From: Phycisphaeraceae bacterium D3-23 | GTDB lineage: Bacteria > Planctomycetota > Phycisphaerae > Phycisphaerales > Phycisphaeraceae | DNA length: 64,000 nt | Assembly: GCA_039555135.1 (NCBI GenBank) | Contig: CP114179.1 | Span: 496,001 to 560,000 of the forward strand | Direction of reading: 5' to 3' | Part shown: positions 1-7,988 of the stretch, piece after piece | Layout: each line of letters opens with the position of its first letter | Position numbering within the stretch: position 1 is the first letter of the stretch | Translations under genes and position numbers: made by a program | Notes under the pieces: generated by a model | Database searches by the model: none | What the model was told of the DNA's origin: nothing | The model's input: only the letters and a program-made list of their open reading frames with translations

Positions 1-2339
1 TCTATGAACGCATCAAAGCGGCCGTGAAACGCGGGCAGTGGCAGGTCATGGGGTCGATGTGGGTCGAGCCCGACTGCAACCTCGCGTCCGGCGAATCGCT
101 CGTCCGCCAACTCCTGCACGGCAAACGGTTCTTCATGGACGAGTTCGGCGTCGAGACCGACGACGTCTGGATCCCCGATGTCTTCGGCTACAGCGCCGCG
201 ATGCCGCAGCTCATGAAGCAGGCGGGCGTGACATCGTTCCTCACCCAAAAAATCTCGTGGAACCAATTCAACCGCTTCCCGCACCACACCTTCAACTGGC
301 GCGGCATTGACGGCACGGAAATCTTCACGCACTTCCCCCCCGCCGATACGTACAACGGCTGCTTTAGCGCGCAAGAAGTCGCTAAGGGCCAATCGCGCTT
401 CCTCGAACACGACCGCGCGACCCGCTCGCTGTACCCCTTTGGCCACGGCGACGGCGGCGGCGGGCCCAGCCGACAGATGCTCGAAAACGCGAAGCTGCTC
501 GAAGACCTCGAAGGCATGCCGCGCGTCACCATCGAGCCGACGACCGCGTTCTTCGAGAAGGCGAAACAGGACGCGGCCGACCTGCCGACCTGGGTGGGCG
601 AGCTATACCTGGAGTATCACCGCGGGACGTACACGACGCAGGGCCGAACCAAGCGCGGCAACCGCAAGGGCGAGTTCGCGCTACGCGATGCCGAGTTCTT
701 CGACGCGATCGACACGGCGGTCAACGGGCCGGCCCAACCGCTGCCGCCCGACGCCGTGGCCGACATGGCGTTGCCGGACCGTGCGTTCTACGACGTGTTC
801 GACCACCCGCAGGGCGACCAGCGCGGCGGCAAGGTCGGCCTGCTCGACCGCGCGTGGAAACTGCTCCTCACCAACCAGTTCCACGACATCCTCCCCGGCT
901 CGTCGATCGGGTGGGTGTACGAAGACGCGGCACGCGACTACGAGACGATCCAGCTACTCGCGGCACAAGTCCGTGACGACGCAACCTCCAGAATAGCCGC
1001 GTCGCTAGGTGACGCTGGTGCCTTGCGCGAGTCGCAATCTCAACAACCCACGCAAACCCCGGCACCGCGTAGCGGTGCGGCTATTGCGGATGGCGCAGAC
1101 GCAACCCAAGGCCAGCCCTTCGTCTTTAACACGCTTAGCCATACGCGGCGCGAAGTCATCGACCACTCCGCCGGGCCGACGCTTGTTGTAGCACCGAGCT
1201 GCGGCTACACATCGACCGACAACACAGCCCCTGACGTTGAGCCGGTGTGTGTCGAGCACGCCGACGGCGGCGTCACCCTCGACAACGGCCTGCTCCGCGT
1301 CACGATCGATACCCGAACGGGACACCTCACCGGCGTCACCGACTACCGCGCCGCAGGCCGTGAGACGCTCGCCCCGCCAACCGGCAGCGACGCTATCGCA
1401 GCCAACGTCCTGCAGCTTCACCATGACCTGCCCAACCAGTGGGACGCGTGGGATGTCGATGCTTTCTATAAGGAACAATGCGAGACGATCGACCAGCTCG
1501 ATTCGATCGAGGTCGCCGAGCAGCACGCCCTGCGCGCGAAGGTTCACATCAGGCGCGCCTTCCGCAAGTCGATGATTGAGCAGACCATCGTCCTCCGCGC
1601 TGGGTCGGCGCGGATCGACTTCGAGACACGAGTCGACTGGCAGGAACGCCACCGCTTCCTCAAGGCCGCGTTCCCCGTCAATGTCCGCAGCGAGTACGCG
1701 ACCTACGACATCCAGTTCGGCCACGTCCAGCGGCCGACGCACGACAACACGAGCTGGGACCTCGCGCGGTTCGAGGTCTGCGCCCACAAGTGGGCCGACC
1801 TGTCCGAGGGCGGGCCCCCGGAAGCCGGCGGGTACGGCGTCGCGCTCTTGAACGACTGTAAGTACGGCCACGACATCCGCGACAACGTCATGCGTCTGTC
1901 GCTCCTGCGCGGCCCGGTCGAGCCCGACCCCGAGGCCGACCTGGGCGAGCATACGTTTACCTATTCGCTCTTTCCCCACCCGGGCGACTTCCGCGCGGGG
2001 CGCGTGATCGAGGAGGCGTACAACCTGAACGTGCCCTTGATTCCGTGGGGCAGACAGGAAGGTCTGCCCCACAATTCAAAGTCGTGGCTCGGACTCGACC
2101 AGCCGGGCATCATCATCGAGGCGGTCAAGGTCGCGGAAGATGGCGAGGGCATCATCGTGCGGCTGTACGAGGCATACGGGGCGCGGCGCGACGCCACACT
2201 GTCTGTGGGCTTCCCCGTCGCGCGCGTCACCGAAACCGATCTGCTTGAACGTTCGGGCAACTCCGCAGTAGATGTGAATGATGGGACCGTTGCGCTCGCC
2301 TTCGCCCCGTTCGAGATCAAGACGTTACGGTTTAGATGA
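1..2339 (+). CDS. alpha-mannosidase, GH38 (5' end outside window)
   Basis: Hydrolyses alpha-mannosides. The frame is open from base 3 (YERIKAAVKRGQW...), so the true start lies upstream and about 778 residues are visible. The segment WIPDVFGYSAAMPQ carries the GH38 nucleophile Asp in its WxPDxFGxxxxxPQ context; HGDGGGGPS and TNQFHDILPGSS are further family motifs. The pattern resembles the cytosolic/vacuolar MAN2C1/Ams1 type. The usual EPDGN motif reads EPDCN here. The linker between the helical domain and the C-terminal beta domains (about 960-1200) is Gln/Pro/Ala-rich and contains a palindromic repeat read in frame (1059-1085). A second palindrome lies in frame near the C-terminus (2045-2072). 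The family call is strong; the exact substrate linkage is not visible. Confidence 0.93.
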   Translation, partial: YERIKAAVKRGQWQVMGSMWVEPDCNLASGESLVRQLLHGKRFFMDEFGVETDDVWIPDVFGYSAAMPQLMKQAGVTSFLTQKISWNQFNRFPHHTFNWRGIDGTEIFTHFPPADTYNGCFSAQEVAKGQSRFLEHDRATRSLYPFGHGDGGGGPSRQMLENAKLLEDLEGMPRVTIEPTTAFFEKAKQDAADLPTWVGELYLEYHRGTYTTQGRTKRGNRKGEFALRDAEFFDAIDTAVNGPAQPLPPDAVADMALPDRAFYDVFDHPQGDQRGGKVGLLDRAWKLLLTNQFHDILPGSSIGWVYEDAARDYETIQLLAAQVRDDATSRIAASLGDAGALRESQSQQPTQTPAPRSGAAIADGADATQGQPFVFNTLSHTRREVIDHSAGPTLVVAPSCGYTSTDNTAPDVEPVCVEHADGGVTLDNGLLRVTIDTRTGHLTGVTDYRAAGRETLAPPTGSDAIAANVLQLHHDLPNQWDAWDVDAFYKEQCETIDQLDSIEVAEQHALRAKVHIRRAFRKSMIEQTIVLRAGSARIDFETRVDWQERHRFLKAAFPVNVRSEYATYDIQFGHVQRPTHDNTSWDLARFEVCAHKWADLSEGGPPEAGGYGVALLNDCKYGHDIRDNVMRLSLLRGPVEPDPEADLGEHTFTYSLFPHPGDFRAGRVIEEAYNLNVPLIPWGRQEGLPHNSKSWLGLDQPGIIIEAVKVAEDGEGIIVRLYEAYGARRDATLSVGFPVARVTETDLLERSGNSAVDVNDGTVALAFAPFEIKTLRFR
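1059..1085. repeat. 27-nt palindromic repeat inside mannosidase ORF
   Basis: This 27-base sequence is the exact reverse complement of 26393-26419 upstream of the oxidase gene. Its core is the palindrome ACCGCGTAGCGGT. Here it is translated in frame as part of an interdomain linker (APRSGAA). A shorter relative of the core lies at 16351-16363 between the sigma factor and the GT9 gene. Confidence 0.8.
2045..2072. repeat. 28-nt perfect inverted repeat inside mannosidase ORF
   Basis: Two 11-base arms (GTGGGGCAGAC and its complement) enclose a 6-base loop. It is read in frame near the C-terminus. The GTGGGGC...GCCCCAC ends resemble the ends of the 97-nt repeats at 31328 and 53629. Confidence 0.7.
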
Positions 2340-2373
2340 AGACCTGTCCTGATCACTCTGAGGATTTTGCAGC

Positions 2374-2610
2374 ATGTTCGAGGCCATCATGTTCAAGTCG
2401 ATGGGTGTGCTGCTCATAGTGTTTGGCGTGTATGAGATAGCCGGGTCTGTCTTGAATTTCCGCGGCTTCGGGTTTAGCTCCGGTCTCAAAGTCAAGGAGG
2501 TCCGAGCCATGTTTGGGAATCTCGGGGCCAGGATTGCATTCTTCATCTTCGGTCTGGCGACGTCTGGGGCTGGTCTCGCATGTCTGAAGGGGTACTTCGG
2601 CACACCTTGA
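2374..2610 (+). CDS. small two-TM membrane protein, unknown function
   Basis: A 78-residue protein with a hydrophobic segment near residues 6-27 and another near 52-70, joined by a short loop containing RGFGFSSGLKVKEVRAMFGNLGAR. A GAGG sequence lies about 9 bases before the ATG. It follows the mannosidase by 34 bases on the same strand and may be co-transcribed. I do not recognise the family; short two-TM proteins of this shape include Imm17-like immunity proteins, but no toxin partner is seen and that name is not supported here. Confidence 0.6.
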   Translation: MFEAIMFKSMGVLLIVFGVYEIAGSVLNFRGFGFSSGLKVKEVRAMFGNLGARIAFFIFGLATSGAGLACLKGYFGTP

Positions 2611-2613
2611 ACG

Positions 2614-2646
2614 AAAAAACAACCCCGCCGGTGGGGCGGGGTTGTT
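2614..2646 (-). terminator. intrinsic terminator of aldolase gene
   Basis: On the minus strand a 12-bp GC-rich stem (AACAACCCCGCC and its complement, GGTG-type loop) is followed by six T. It lies 54 bases past the aldolase stop codon. The plus-strand side has only a weak T tract, so it may also stop the small upstream gene. Confidence 0.85.
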
Positions 2647-2699
2647 CGCTAGTTTTACATGTCATCACTGCTTCACGAGCAGCTCTTGGTCAGCGGGTT

Positions 2700-3746
2700 T
2701 CAACCCACGGCCGCTGCTGCGCCCAGCGTCTTGCCCGTCGCCTTGAGGTCTTCGCAGGCCTCCTTGACGCGGTCGGCCATCGCGGTCTCGGCGGCTTTCA
2801 GGTAGCTGCGGGGGTCGTAGAATTTCTTGGCCCCGACTTCGCCGTCAACCTTGAGGACCTGGTCGTAGTTCTTCATCACGTGGTCGACGATCGGGCGGGT
2901 GAAGGCATACTGGCAGTCGGTATCGACGTTCATCTTAATGACGCCGTAGTCGAGGGTCTCCTCGATTTCGTGTTTTGCGGAGCCCGAGCCGCCGTGGAAC
3001 ACGAGGTAGAACTTCGCGTCGCTGCCGAACTTGGCTTTGATCGCGTCCTGGCCTTCCTTGAGGAGCTTGGGGCGGAGCTTGACGGCCCCGGGCTTGTAGG
3101 CGCCGTGGACGTTGCCGAACGTCGCGGCGAACATGTACGTGCCGTCGACCTTGGACATCGCCTCGTAGACCCGGACCATCTCGTCGGGGGTCGTGTAGAG
3201 GTCTGCGTCGGGGGTGTCTTCGCTGCCAGCTGCGCCGTCTTCTTCGCCGCCGACGACGCCTGCCTCGATCTCGATGATCTGGCCGATCTTCGCCATGCGC
3301 TCGAAGATGGGCACAGACAGCGCGAGGTTTTCTTCAAGCGGGAGCCCGGAGGCGTCGAGCATGTGCGAGTTGTAGAGCGGGAGCTTGCCCTCGGCGACAC
3401 GTCGCTCGGACTCCTCGATCAGCGGGACCATGAAGGTATCGACCGCGTCGGGCGGGCAGTGGTCGGTGTGGAGGACGATGTTGACGTCGAGCTTCTCCGC
3501 GGCGCGGTGGATGTGCTCGGCCAGGGAGATCGCGCCCATAACCAGGTCGCCGTTGATGAGGCCCGAGGCGAACTTCGCCCCGCCGGTGGAGACCTGGATC
3601 ATGCCGTCGCTCTTGAGTTCGGCGAAGGCCTTGAGGGCCGCATTGGCGGTGACCATCGAGCTGACGTTGATCGCGGGGTAGGCGAATTTGTTTGTGAAGG
3701 CGTTGTCCAGCATGCGGACGTAGGTGTCGTAATCGGCGATAGGCAT
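2700..3746 (-). CDS. fba: class II fructose-bisphosphate aldolase
   Basis: Zn-dependent aldolase of glycolysis and gluconeogenesis: fructose-1,6-bisphosphate to dihydroxyacetone phosphate plus glyceraldehyde-3-phosphate. 348 residues, normal for the class II family. LHTDHCPPD contains the metal and catalytic HxDH motif, IEIEAGVVGGEEDG is the conserved loop, and FGNVHGAYKPG and FHGGSGSAKHEIEE hold further metal and phosphate ligands. The frame is open upstream of 3746 into argJ, but the ATG at 3746 is chosen because CAGGAGA lies 6 bases before it and the protein then begins MPIADYDTYVRML. It is divergent from argJ with about 76 bases between the starts. Confidence 0.95.
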   Translation of the reverse strand: MPIADYDTYVRMLDNAFTNKFAYPAINVSSMVTANAALKAFAELKSDGMIQVSTGGAKFASGLINGDLVMGAISLAEHIHRAAEKLDVNIVLHTDHCPPDAVDTFMVPLIEESERRVAEGKLPLYNSHMLDASGLPLEENLALSVPIFERMAKIGQIIEIEAGVVGGEEDGAAGSEDTPDADLYTTPDEMVRVYEAMSKVDGTYMFAATFGNVHGAYKPGAVKLRPKLLKEGQDAIKAKFGSDAKFYLVFHGGSGSAKHEIEETLDYGVIKMNVDTDCQYAFTRPIVDHVMKNYDQVLKVDGEVGAKKFYDPRSYLKAAETAMADRVKEACEDLKATGKTLGAAAAVG

Positions 3747-3822
3747 CGCGGTCTCCTGGGTGAGTAGTTTTTTGGGCCTAGGGCTTCGGGCCTCGGCAAG
3801 CCAAGCATTATACTCGGCCACC

Positions 3823-5061
3823 ATGAGCCCACCAGTCGAGCCTAAATCGTTGCACAGTCTGACCCGCCCGAAGGGGTTTTCCGTGGCGTCGTGGACGTGT
3901 GGCTTGAAGCCCTCGGGCAAGCCGGACCTGGCGATTATTGCGGCGGATTCGGCGTGCGCTGCGGCGGGCGTGTTTACGCGGAACAAGGTCAAGGGCGAGC
4001 CCGTGAAGGTCGGGATGCGACACCTGCGGTCGAGCGGCGGGATGCTGCGGGCGGTCGTGGTAAACAGCGGGTGCTCGAACGTCGCGACGGGTGAGCAAGG
4101 CAAACGTGACGCGGTGGCAATGTGTCAAGCGGTCGCGGACGGGCTGGGCTGTGCGACGAAGCAAGTCGTGCCGTGTTCGACGGGAGTGATCGGCCGGCAC
4201 TTGGAGATGGATAAGCTATTGCCGGGGATCGCCGCAGCGGTGCCGCGCCTGGCGCGTGGCAGGCAGCCCGACGGCGATGCCGCCCACGCGATCTTGACGA
4301 CGGACCTCGTGCCCAAGGCCGCGACGCGCACCGTCACGCTCGGCAACCAGCGCATCACGCTTGGCGGGGTGTGTAAAGGCAGCGGGATGATCGCTCCCAA
4401 TATGGCGACGATGCTCGCGTTTGTGACGACCGACGCGGCGGTCACACCCGAGATGCTCAAGCCGATGCTCCAGGAGGCCACGGCCGGGAGCTTCAACCGC
4501 GTCACCGTCGATACGGACACGAGCACGAGCGACAGCGTCATCGTGATGGCGAGCGGCGCGGCGGGCAACCGGACCATTGCGAAGCAGGGCGAGCAATACA
4601 ACGCGCTGCGTGATGCGCTCACCAACCTCTGCCGCGACCTGGCGTACCAGCTTGTGTGTGATGGCGAAGGCGCGACGAAGGTGTTCCGTGTCGCGGTCGA
4701 AGGCGCGCGGAGTGAGCGCGACGCGGACAAGGTCGGCCGATCGGTGGCCGAGAGCCCGCTGGTGAAGACCGCGGTCCACGGTGGCGACCCGAACTGGGGC
4801 CGGCTGGCGATGGCGGTGGGCAAGAGCGGCGCGGCGGTGAAGCCCGAGGTGATGACGCTCGCGGTCGGCGGCGTGTGTGTGTTCGACGCGGGCATGCCGA
4901 CGAAGCTCAGCGCCGCGCAGCAGCGCCGACTCGCCAAAGCGATGGGCGGCAGCGAGGTCCACTTCGCCATCATGCTCGGGCTAGGCGATGCGGGCTGCGA
5001 GTGGCTGGGCTGCGACCTGTCGCGCGACTATATCCGCATCAACGCGGACTACACGACGTGA
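3823..5061 (+). CDS. argJ: bifunctional glutamate N-acetyltransferase / amino-acid acetyltransferase
   Basis: Arginine biosynthesis: transfers acetyl from N-acetylornithine to glutamate, and may also make N-acetylglutamate from acetyl-CoA. 412 residues from the ATG at 3823; an in-frame ATG at 3760 would lengthen it with non-conserved residues. The precursor is expected to self-cleave before Thr196 in the motif APNMATMLAF, giving alpha and beta chains. The C-terminus DYIRINADYTT is typical of the family. GDPNWGRLAMAVG is also conserved. No other arg genes lie nearby. Whether it is mono- or bifunctional cannot be told from sequence alone. Confidence 0.95.
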   Translation: MSPPVEPKSLHSLTRPKGFSVASWTCGLKPSGKPDLAIIAADSACAAAGVFTRNKVKGEPVKVGMRHLRSSGGMLRAVVVNSGCSNVATGEQGKRDAVAMCQAVADGLGCATKQVVPCSTGVIGRHLEMDKLLPGIAAAVPRLARGRQPDGDAAHAILTTDLVPKAATRTVTLGNQRITLGGVCKGSGMIAPNMATMLAFVTTDAAVTPEMLKPMLQEATAGSFNRVTVDTDTSTSDSVIVMASGAAGNRTIAKQGEQYNALRDALTNLCRDLAYQLVCDGEGATKVFRVAVEGARSERDADKVGRSVAESPLVKTAVHGGDPNWGRLAMAVGKSGAAVKPEVMTLAVGGVCVFDAGMPTKLSAAQQRRLAKAMGGSEVHFAIMLGLGDAGCEWLGCDLSRDYIRINADYTT

Positions 5062-5281
5062 TACTGGTCGGCGGGGCTGAGCGTCCTATTGCTTCGGCCC
5101 GGCGCGCTCGCCGTGCTATTGTGCATCAAAAAGTGACCCAAAAAACCGTGACTTTGCCCGGCCTGTCGGGTAGCATAATCGTGTTCATGGATCGCACGGA
5201 GGCGGCCGTTCTGGCCCGGGTAGGGAAGCCCACATCTTTACGAGTCTCACCCGCCGATCTGTCGGCTGTGGAATCATCTCT

Positions 5282-5804
5282 GTGCGCTGCCGTGGCCTCA
5301 ACCTGATCGAAGTGCTCGTCGCGGTCTGTCTGATCACCGTTCTCGCGGTCGTGTCGCTGCCGATGCTGACCCGCGCCAACGGCGAAGCACGCAGCGCCTG
5401 CCGCGCTAATCTGATGACGCTGGGCCGAGCCCTCGACGCGTACCAACAAACGCATGGCCAATTCCCCGCGCTGATGAACCGCGACGACCGTTCGCTCAAT
5501 GTCCCGACGCTCGACACCTTCCTCGACCTGCCCGAGCCCCAGCGCAGGCGCCCTGCACTGCCCCAGCGACAGTACACTCGCTTTCGAGCGCACCGGCACA
5601 AGCTACAGCTGGTCCGCCGAGTGGGACCACCGCGCCCGCCTGCAACTCGGCGAAGCCCCTTGGCCCATCACACCAATCCTCTCGGACAAGGCCCCGTACC
5701 ACACCGACCAGCAGTACCCCTACAACGTGCTGCGGCCTAACAGCGCGGCCGACGCCAATAACGCCCCGCCCTTTGTTGCGACGCCGCATGCGATGCCGTA
5801 CTGA
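5282..5804 (+). pseudogene. frameshifted prepilin-like (type II pseudopilin) protein
   Basis: The N-terminal frame starts at a GTG and gives MRCRG|LNLIEVLVAVCLI, a short basic leader, a prepilin peptidase site after Gly, Glu+5 of the processed protein and a hydrophobic helix. The protein continues (TLGRALDAYQQTHGQFP) until about 5537, where the frame changes by one base. Removing one C from the CCCC run at 5537-5540 joins it to PSAGALHCPSDSTLAFERTGTSYSW, with the CPSD element usual in these planctomycete pseudopilins, ending at TGA 5802. The repaired protein would be about 173 residues. It may be real decay or a homopolymer sequencing error. The start codon is uncertain because the frame is open upstream. 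Confidence 0.75.
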
Positions 5805-5907
5805 TCTAGTGTGATGGCGACCAGCCCAACTTCCAAAACCGCAACCATGCCCAGTGGCGGCTATCTCGTGGCCTATAGATCGGGTAGATTGTGACTGCAG
5901 GAAAACC

Positions 5908-5981
5908 GACCCGGTAGCCCAATTGGAAGAGGCAGTGGACTTAAAATCCATCCAGTGCGGGTTCGAACCCCGCCCGGGTTA
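5908..5981 (+). tRNA. tRNA with UAA anticodon (Leu), class I shape
   Basis: Folds as a cloverleaf: 7-bp acceptor (GACCCGG with CCGGGTT), short D stem GCC/GGC with GG in the loop, anticodon stem GTGGA/TCCAT with loop CTTAAAA (anticodon TAA), 5-base variable loop CCAGT, T arm GCGGG TTCGAAC CCCGC, discriminator A, no encoded CCA. UAA reads leucine codon UUA. Leucine tRNAs normally have a long variable arm; this one does not, so the amino-acid assignment is less sure than the tRNA call. Confidence 0.88.
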
Positions 5982-6087
5982 TTCGATTTGTTTCGCGGAA
6001 CTGGCCTGCCGCCACCCTGCGCCGCATCGCAAATCCTATCCGTGCCACGTTCACGCTGGCTGTTAGCGAAAACGTGAGATAGATACG

Positions 6088-6119
6088 AAAAAAGCACCTC
6101 CCGGTAGCCGAGAGGTGCC
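6088..6119 (-). terminator. intrinsic terminator of tRNA-Leu(CAG)
   Basis: On the minus strand GCACCTC and GAGGTGC form a stem around an 11-base loop, followed by six T. It begins 2 bases past the tRNA 3' end. Confidence 0.85.
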
Positions 6120-6121
6120 AA

Positions 6122-6205
6122 TGCCCGTGACAGGATTCGAACCTGTACTCCCTTGCGGGAACTGCCACCTGAAGACAGCGCGTCTGCCAATTCCGCCACA
6201 CGGGC
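6122..6205 (-). tRNA. tRNA-Leu(CAG)
   Basis: 84 nt on the minus strand. Acceptor GCCCGTG pairs with CACGGGC, and the D arm contains GGCGGAATTGGCAGACGC, typical of leucine tRNAs. The anticodon stem is CTGTC/GGCAG with loop TTCAGGT (anticodon CAG). The long class II variable arm is built on TTCCCGCAAGGGA, the T loop is TTCGAAT, and the discriminator is A. CCA is not encoded. It is convergent with the UAA tRNA. Confidence 0.96.
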
Positions 6206-6293
6206 TGGTGGGGTCGGAGGGACGGGGTAGTGTAGCCGAGCCCCCGGGGGCGTCAAGCGTTGCAGCGCCACAGCATCGCGAGGCCGCAGACGG

Positions 6294-6872
6294 CTAGAGG
6301 GTTTGGAGGGTAATGTTGGTATTGGAGTAGATGCATAACTCCCCGGCGATGTTCAAAGCGTTGTTGCAGATCGCTTCCGGGGGCTGGTCCGTGTGTTCGA
6401 GCAGGGCCCGTGCGGCGGCGGTGGCGAAGGTCCCGCCCGAGCCGATGCCGAGGATGCCGTCGGTGGGCTCGATGACATCGCCCGTGCCCGAGACCAGCAG
6501 CGAGACCTCGCGGTCGGCGACGCAGAGCAAACTCTCCAGCCGACGCAGCGCCCGGTCGGTCCGCCACTGCTTGGCGAGTTCGACGGCCGCCTTCTTGACG
6601 TTCGCGGGGGATTCCTGAAGGCACTGCTGAAAGCGTTCGAGCAGGGCAAACGCATCCGCCGCCGCGCCCGCGAAGCCGACCAGGACCCCCGCCTTTTCCG
6701 CGCCCAAGCCCTCGAGTGTGCGGACCTTCACGGCGTCCGCTTTGGCAACGGCGTTGTTCATCGTCACCTGCCCGTCCCCCGCGATCGCGACGGACTTGCC
6801 CCGGCGGACGGAGAGCACGGTCGTGCTGCGGATGATCGGGCTCGTCTCGGGATGTGCGTTGCGTCGGCTCAT
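6294..6872 (-). CDS. hslV: ATP-dependent protease proteolytic subunit HslV
   Basis: Peptidase subunit of the HslUV (ClpYQ) protease, a Thr-type proteasome-like ring in the cytoplasm. 192 residues. The mature N-terminal nucleophile is expected to be Thr17 in RSTTVLSVRRGKSVAIAGDGQ, leaving a 16-residue pro-segment that is longer than the usual one or few residues. The family segments FAGAAADAFALLERF, AVELAKQWRTDR and IGSGGTFATAAARALL are present. The partner ATPase gene hslU is not adjacent. Divergent from rsmH with only 29 bases between the starts. Confidence 0.95.
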   Translation of the reverse strand: MSRRNAHPETSPIIRSTTVLSVRRGKSVAIAGDGQVTMNNAVAKADAVKVRTLEGLGAEKAGVLVGFAGAAADAFALLERFQQCLQESPANVKKAAVELAKQWRTDRALRRLESLLCVADREVSLLVSGTGDVIEPTDGILGIGSGGTFATAAARALLEHTDQPPEAICNNALNIAGELCIYSNTNITLQTL

Positions 6873-6901
6873 GCGGGCTATTGTAGGTATAACGACAGCC
6901 C

Positions 6902-7918
6902 ATGGATGAACGCCCCGCGAAGAACGACGCCGCGCCCAAGCCGATCGAACCGGCCGACGAGATCGGGCATGTCCCCGTGCTGCCCGGGCAGGTGATGGAA
7001 CTGCTTGCGCCCAAGCCCGGCGGGGTGTTTGTCGACTGTACCGCGGGACGTGGCGGGCATGCGTCGCTCGTCATCCCAACGCTCGGCCCCGGCGGCACGT
7101 ACCTCGCGCTCGACCTCGACCCGGGTAACCTTGCATACACACGGCAGCGCTGCGGACCGATCGCCGAGGCCCACGGCGTGACGCTGCACACCGTCCAGCA
7201 GAATTTCGCCGGCGTCCGATCGGCGATGGACACGCTGGGAGTTGAACGGGCCGACGCCCTGCTCGCGGACCTCGGTTTTGCGTCGAATCAGGTCGACGAT
7301 GCGGACCGCGGGCTCTCGTTCAAGCACGATGGGCCGCTGGATATGCGTCTGGACCCCGATGGCGCGGTGACGGCAGCGCAGCTGGTCAACACACTGCCCG
7401 AGCGGGAACTGGCGGATTTGATTTATCGGCTGGGAGAGGAGCGCCTGAGCCGGCGGATCGCCCGGAAAATTGTCGCTCAGCGGGCGATTGAGCCGATTTC
7501 GAGAACGTTCGGGCTCGCCAAAATCTGCCGTTCGGCCTACGGGCACCAGCCGCGCAGCGTCCGGATCGACCCGGCGACGCGGACGTTCCAGGCCTTGCGG
7601 ATCGCGGTGAATGGTGAGCTCGACGCGTTGGACCGGCTGCTCGCGCAGCTCGCCGGCGTGCTGACCTCGGGCGGGCGAGCGGGGATGATTAGTTTTCATT
7701 CGCTCGAGGATCGGCCGGTGAAACGCGCGTTCCTCAAGGCCCAGCAGGACGGCTGGGCCAACCGGCTGAACCGCAAGCCCATCACCGCCGACGAGGCGGA
7801 GCAGCAGCACAACCCGCGCAGCCGCAGCGCAAAGTTCCGGGTGATCGAGCGGCTTGCTCTGGATCACCCACAAGCCCCCGGCGGAGACCGGCGGGAACCT
7901 CGGCCTCAACAGACATGA
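6902..7918 (+). CDS. rsmH: 16S rRNA (cytosine-1402-N4)-methyltransferase
   Basis: Methylates N4 of C1402 in the ribosomal P site using S-adenosylmethionine. 338 residues. The N-terminal HVPVLPGQVMELLAPKPGG, the SAM-binding segment VDCTAGRGGHAS and the C-terminal SFHSLEDRPVKRAF are diagnostic. It is the first gene of what remains of the dcw cluster here, followed by a LysM protein, an FtsL-like gene and ftsI. Confidence 0.96.
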   Translation: MDERPAKNDAAPKPIEPADEIGHVPVLPGQVMELLAPKPGGVFVDCTAGRGGHASLVIPTLGPGGTYLALDLDPGNLAYTRQRCGPIAEAHGVTLHTVQQNFAGVRSAMDTLGVERADALLADLGFASNQVDDADRGLSFKHDGPLDMRLDPDGAVTAAQLVNTLPERELADLIYRLGEERLSRRIARKIVAQRAIEPISRTFGLAKICRSAYGHQPRSVRIDPATRTFQALRIAVNGELDALDRLLAQLAGVLTSGGRAGMISFHSLEDRPVKRAFLKAQQDGWANRLNRKPITADEAEQQHNPRSRSAKFRVIERLALDHPQAPGGDRREPRPQQT

Positions 7919-7988
7919 CCGGCACCTAGCCGTTATCATGCCTGGGCCTGTCAAGGACGACAGCACTACCACCCAGGGACGAACGGTT

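Noticed and set aside
2580-3767. 395-residue plus-strand frame antisense to the aldolase
   Set aside because: Shadow of a well supported aldolase gene.
5187-5306. Short plus-strand frame beginning MDRTEAAVLARVG before the pseudopilin
   Set aside because: It ends inside the prepilin leader in another frame and has no support beyond being open.
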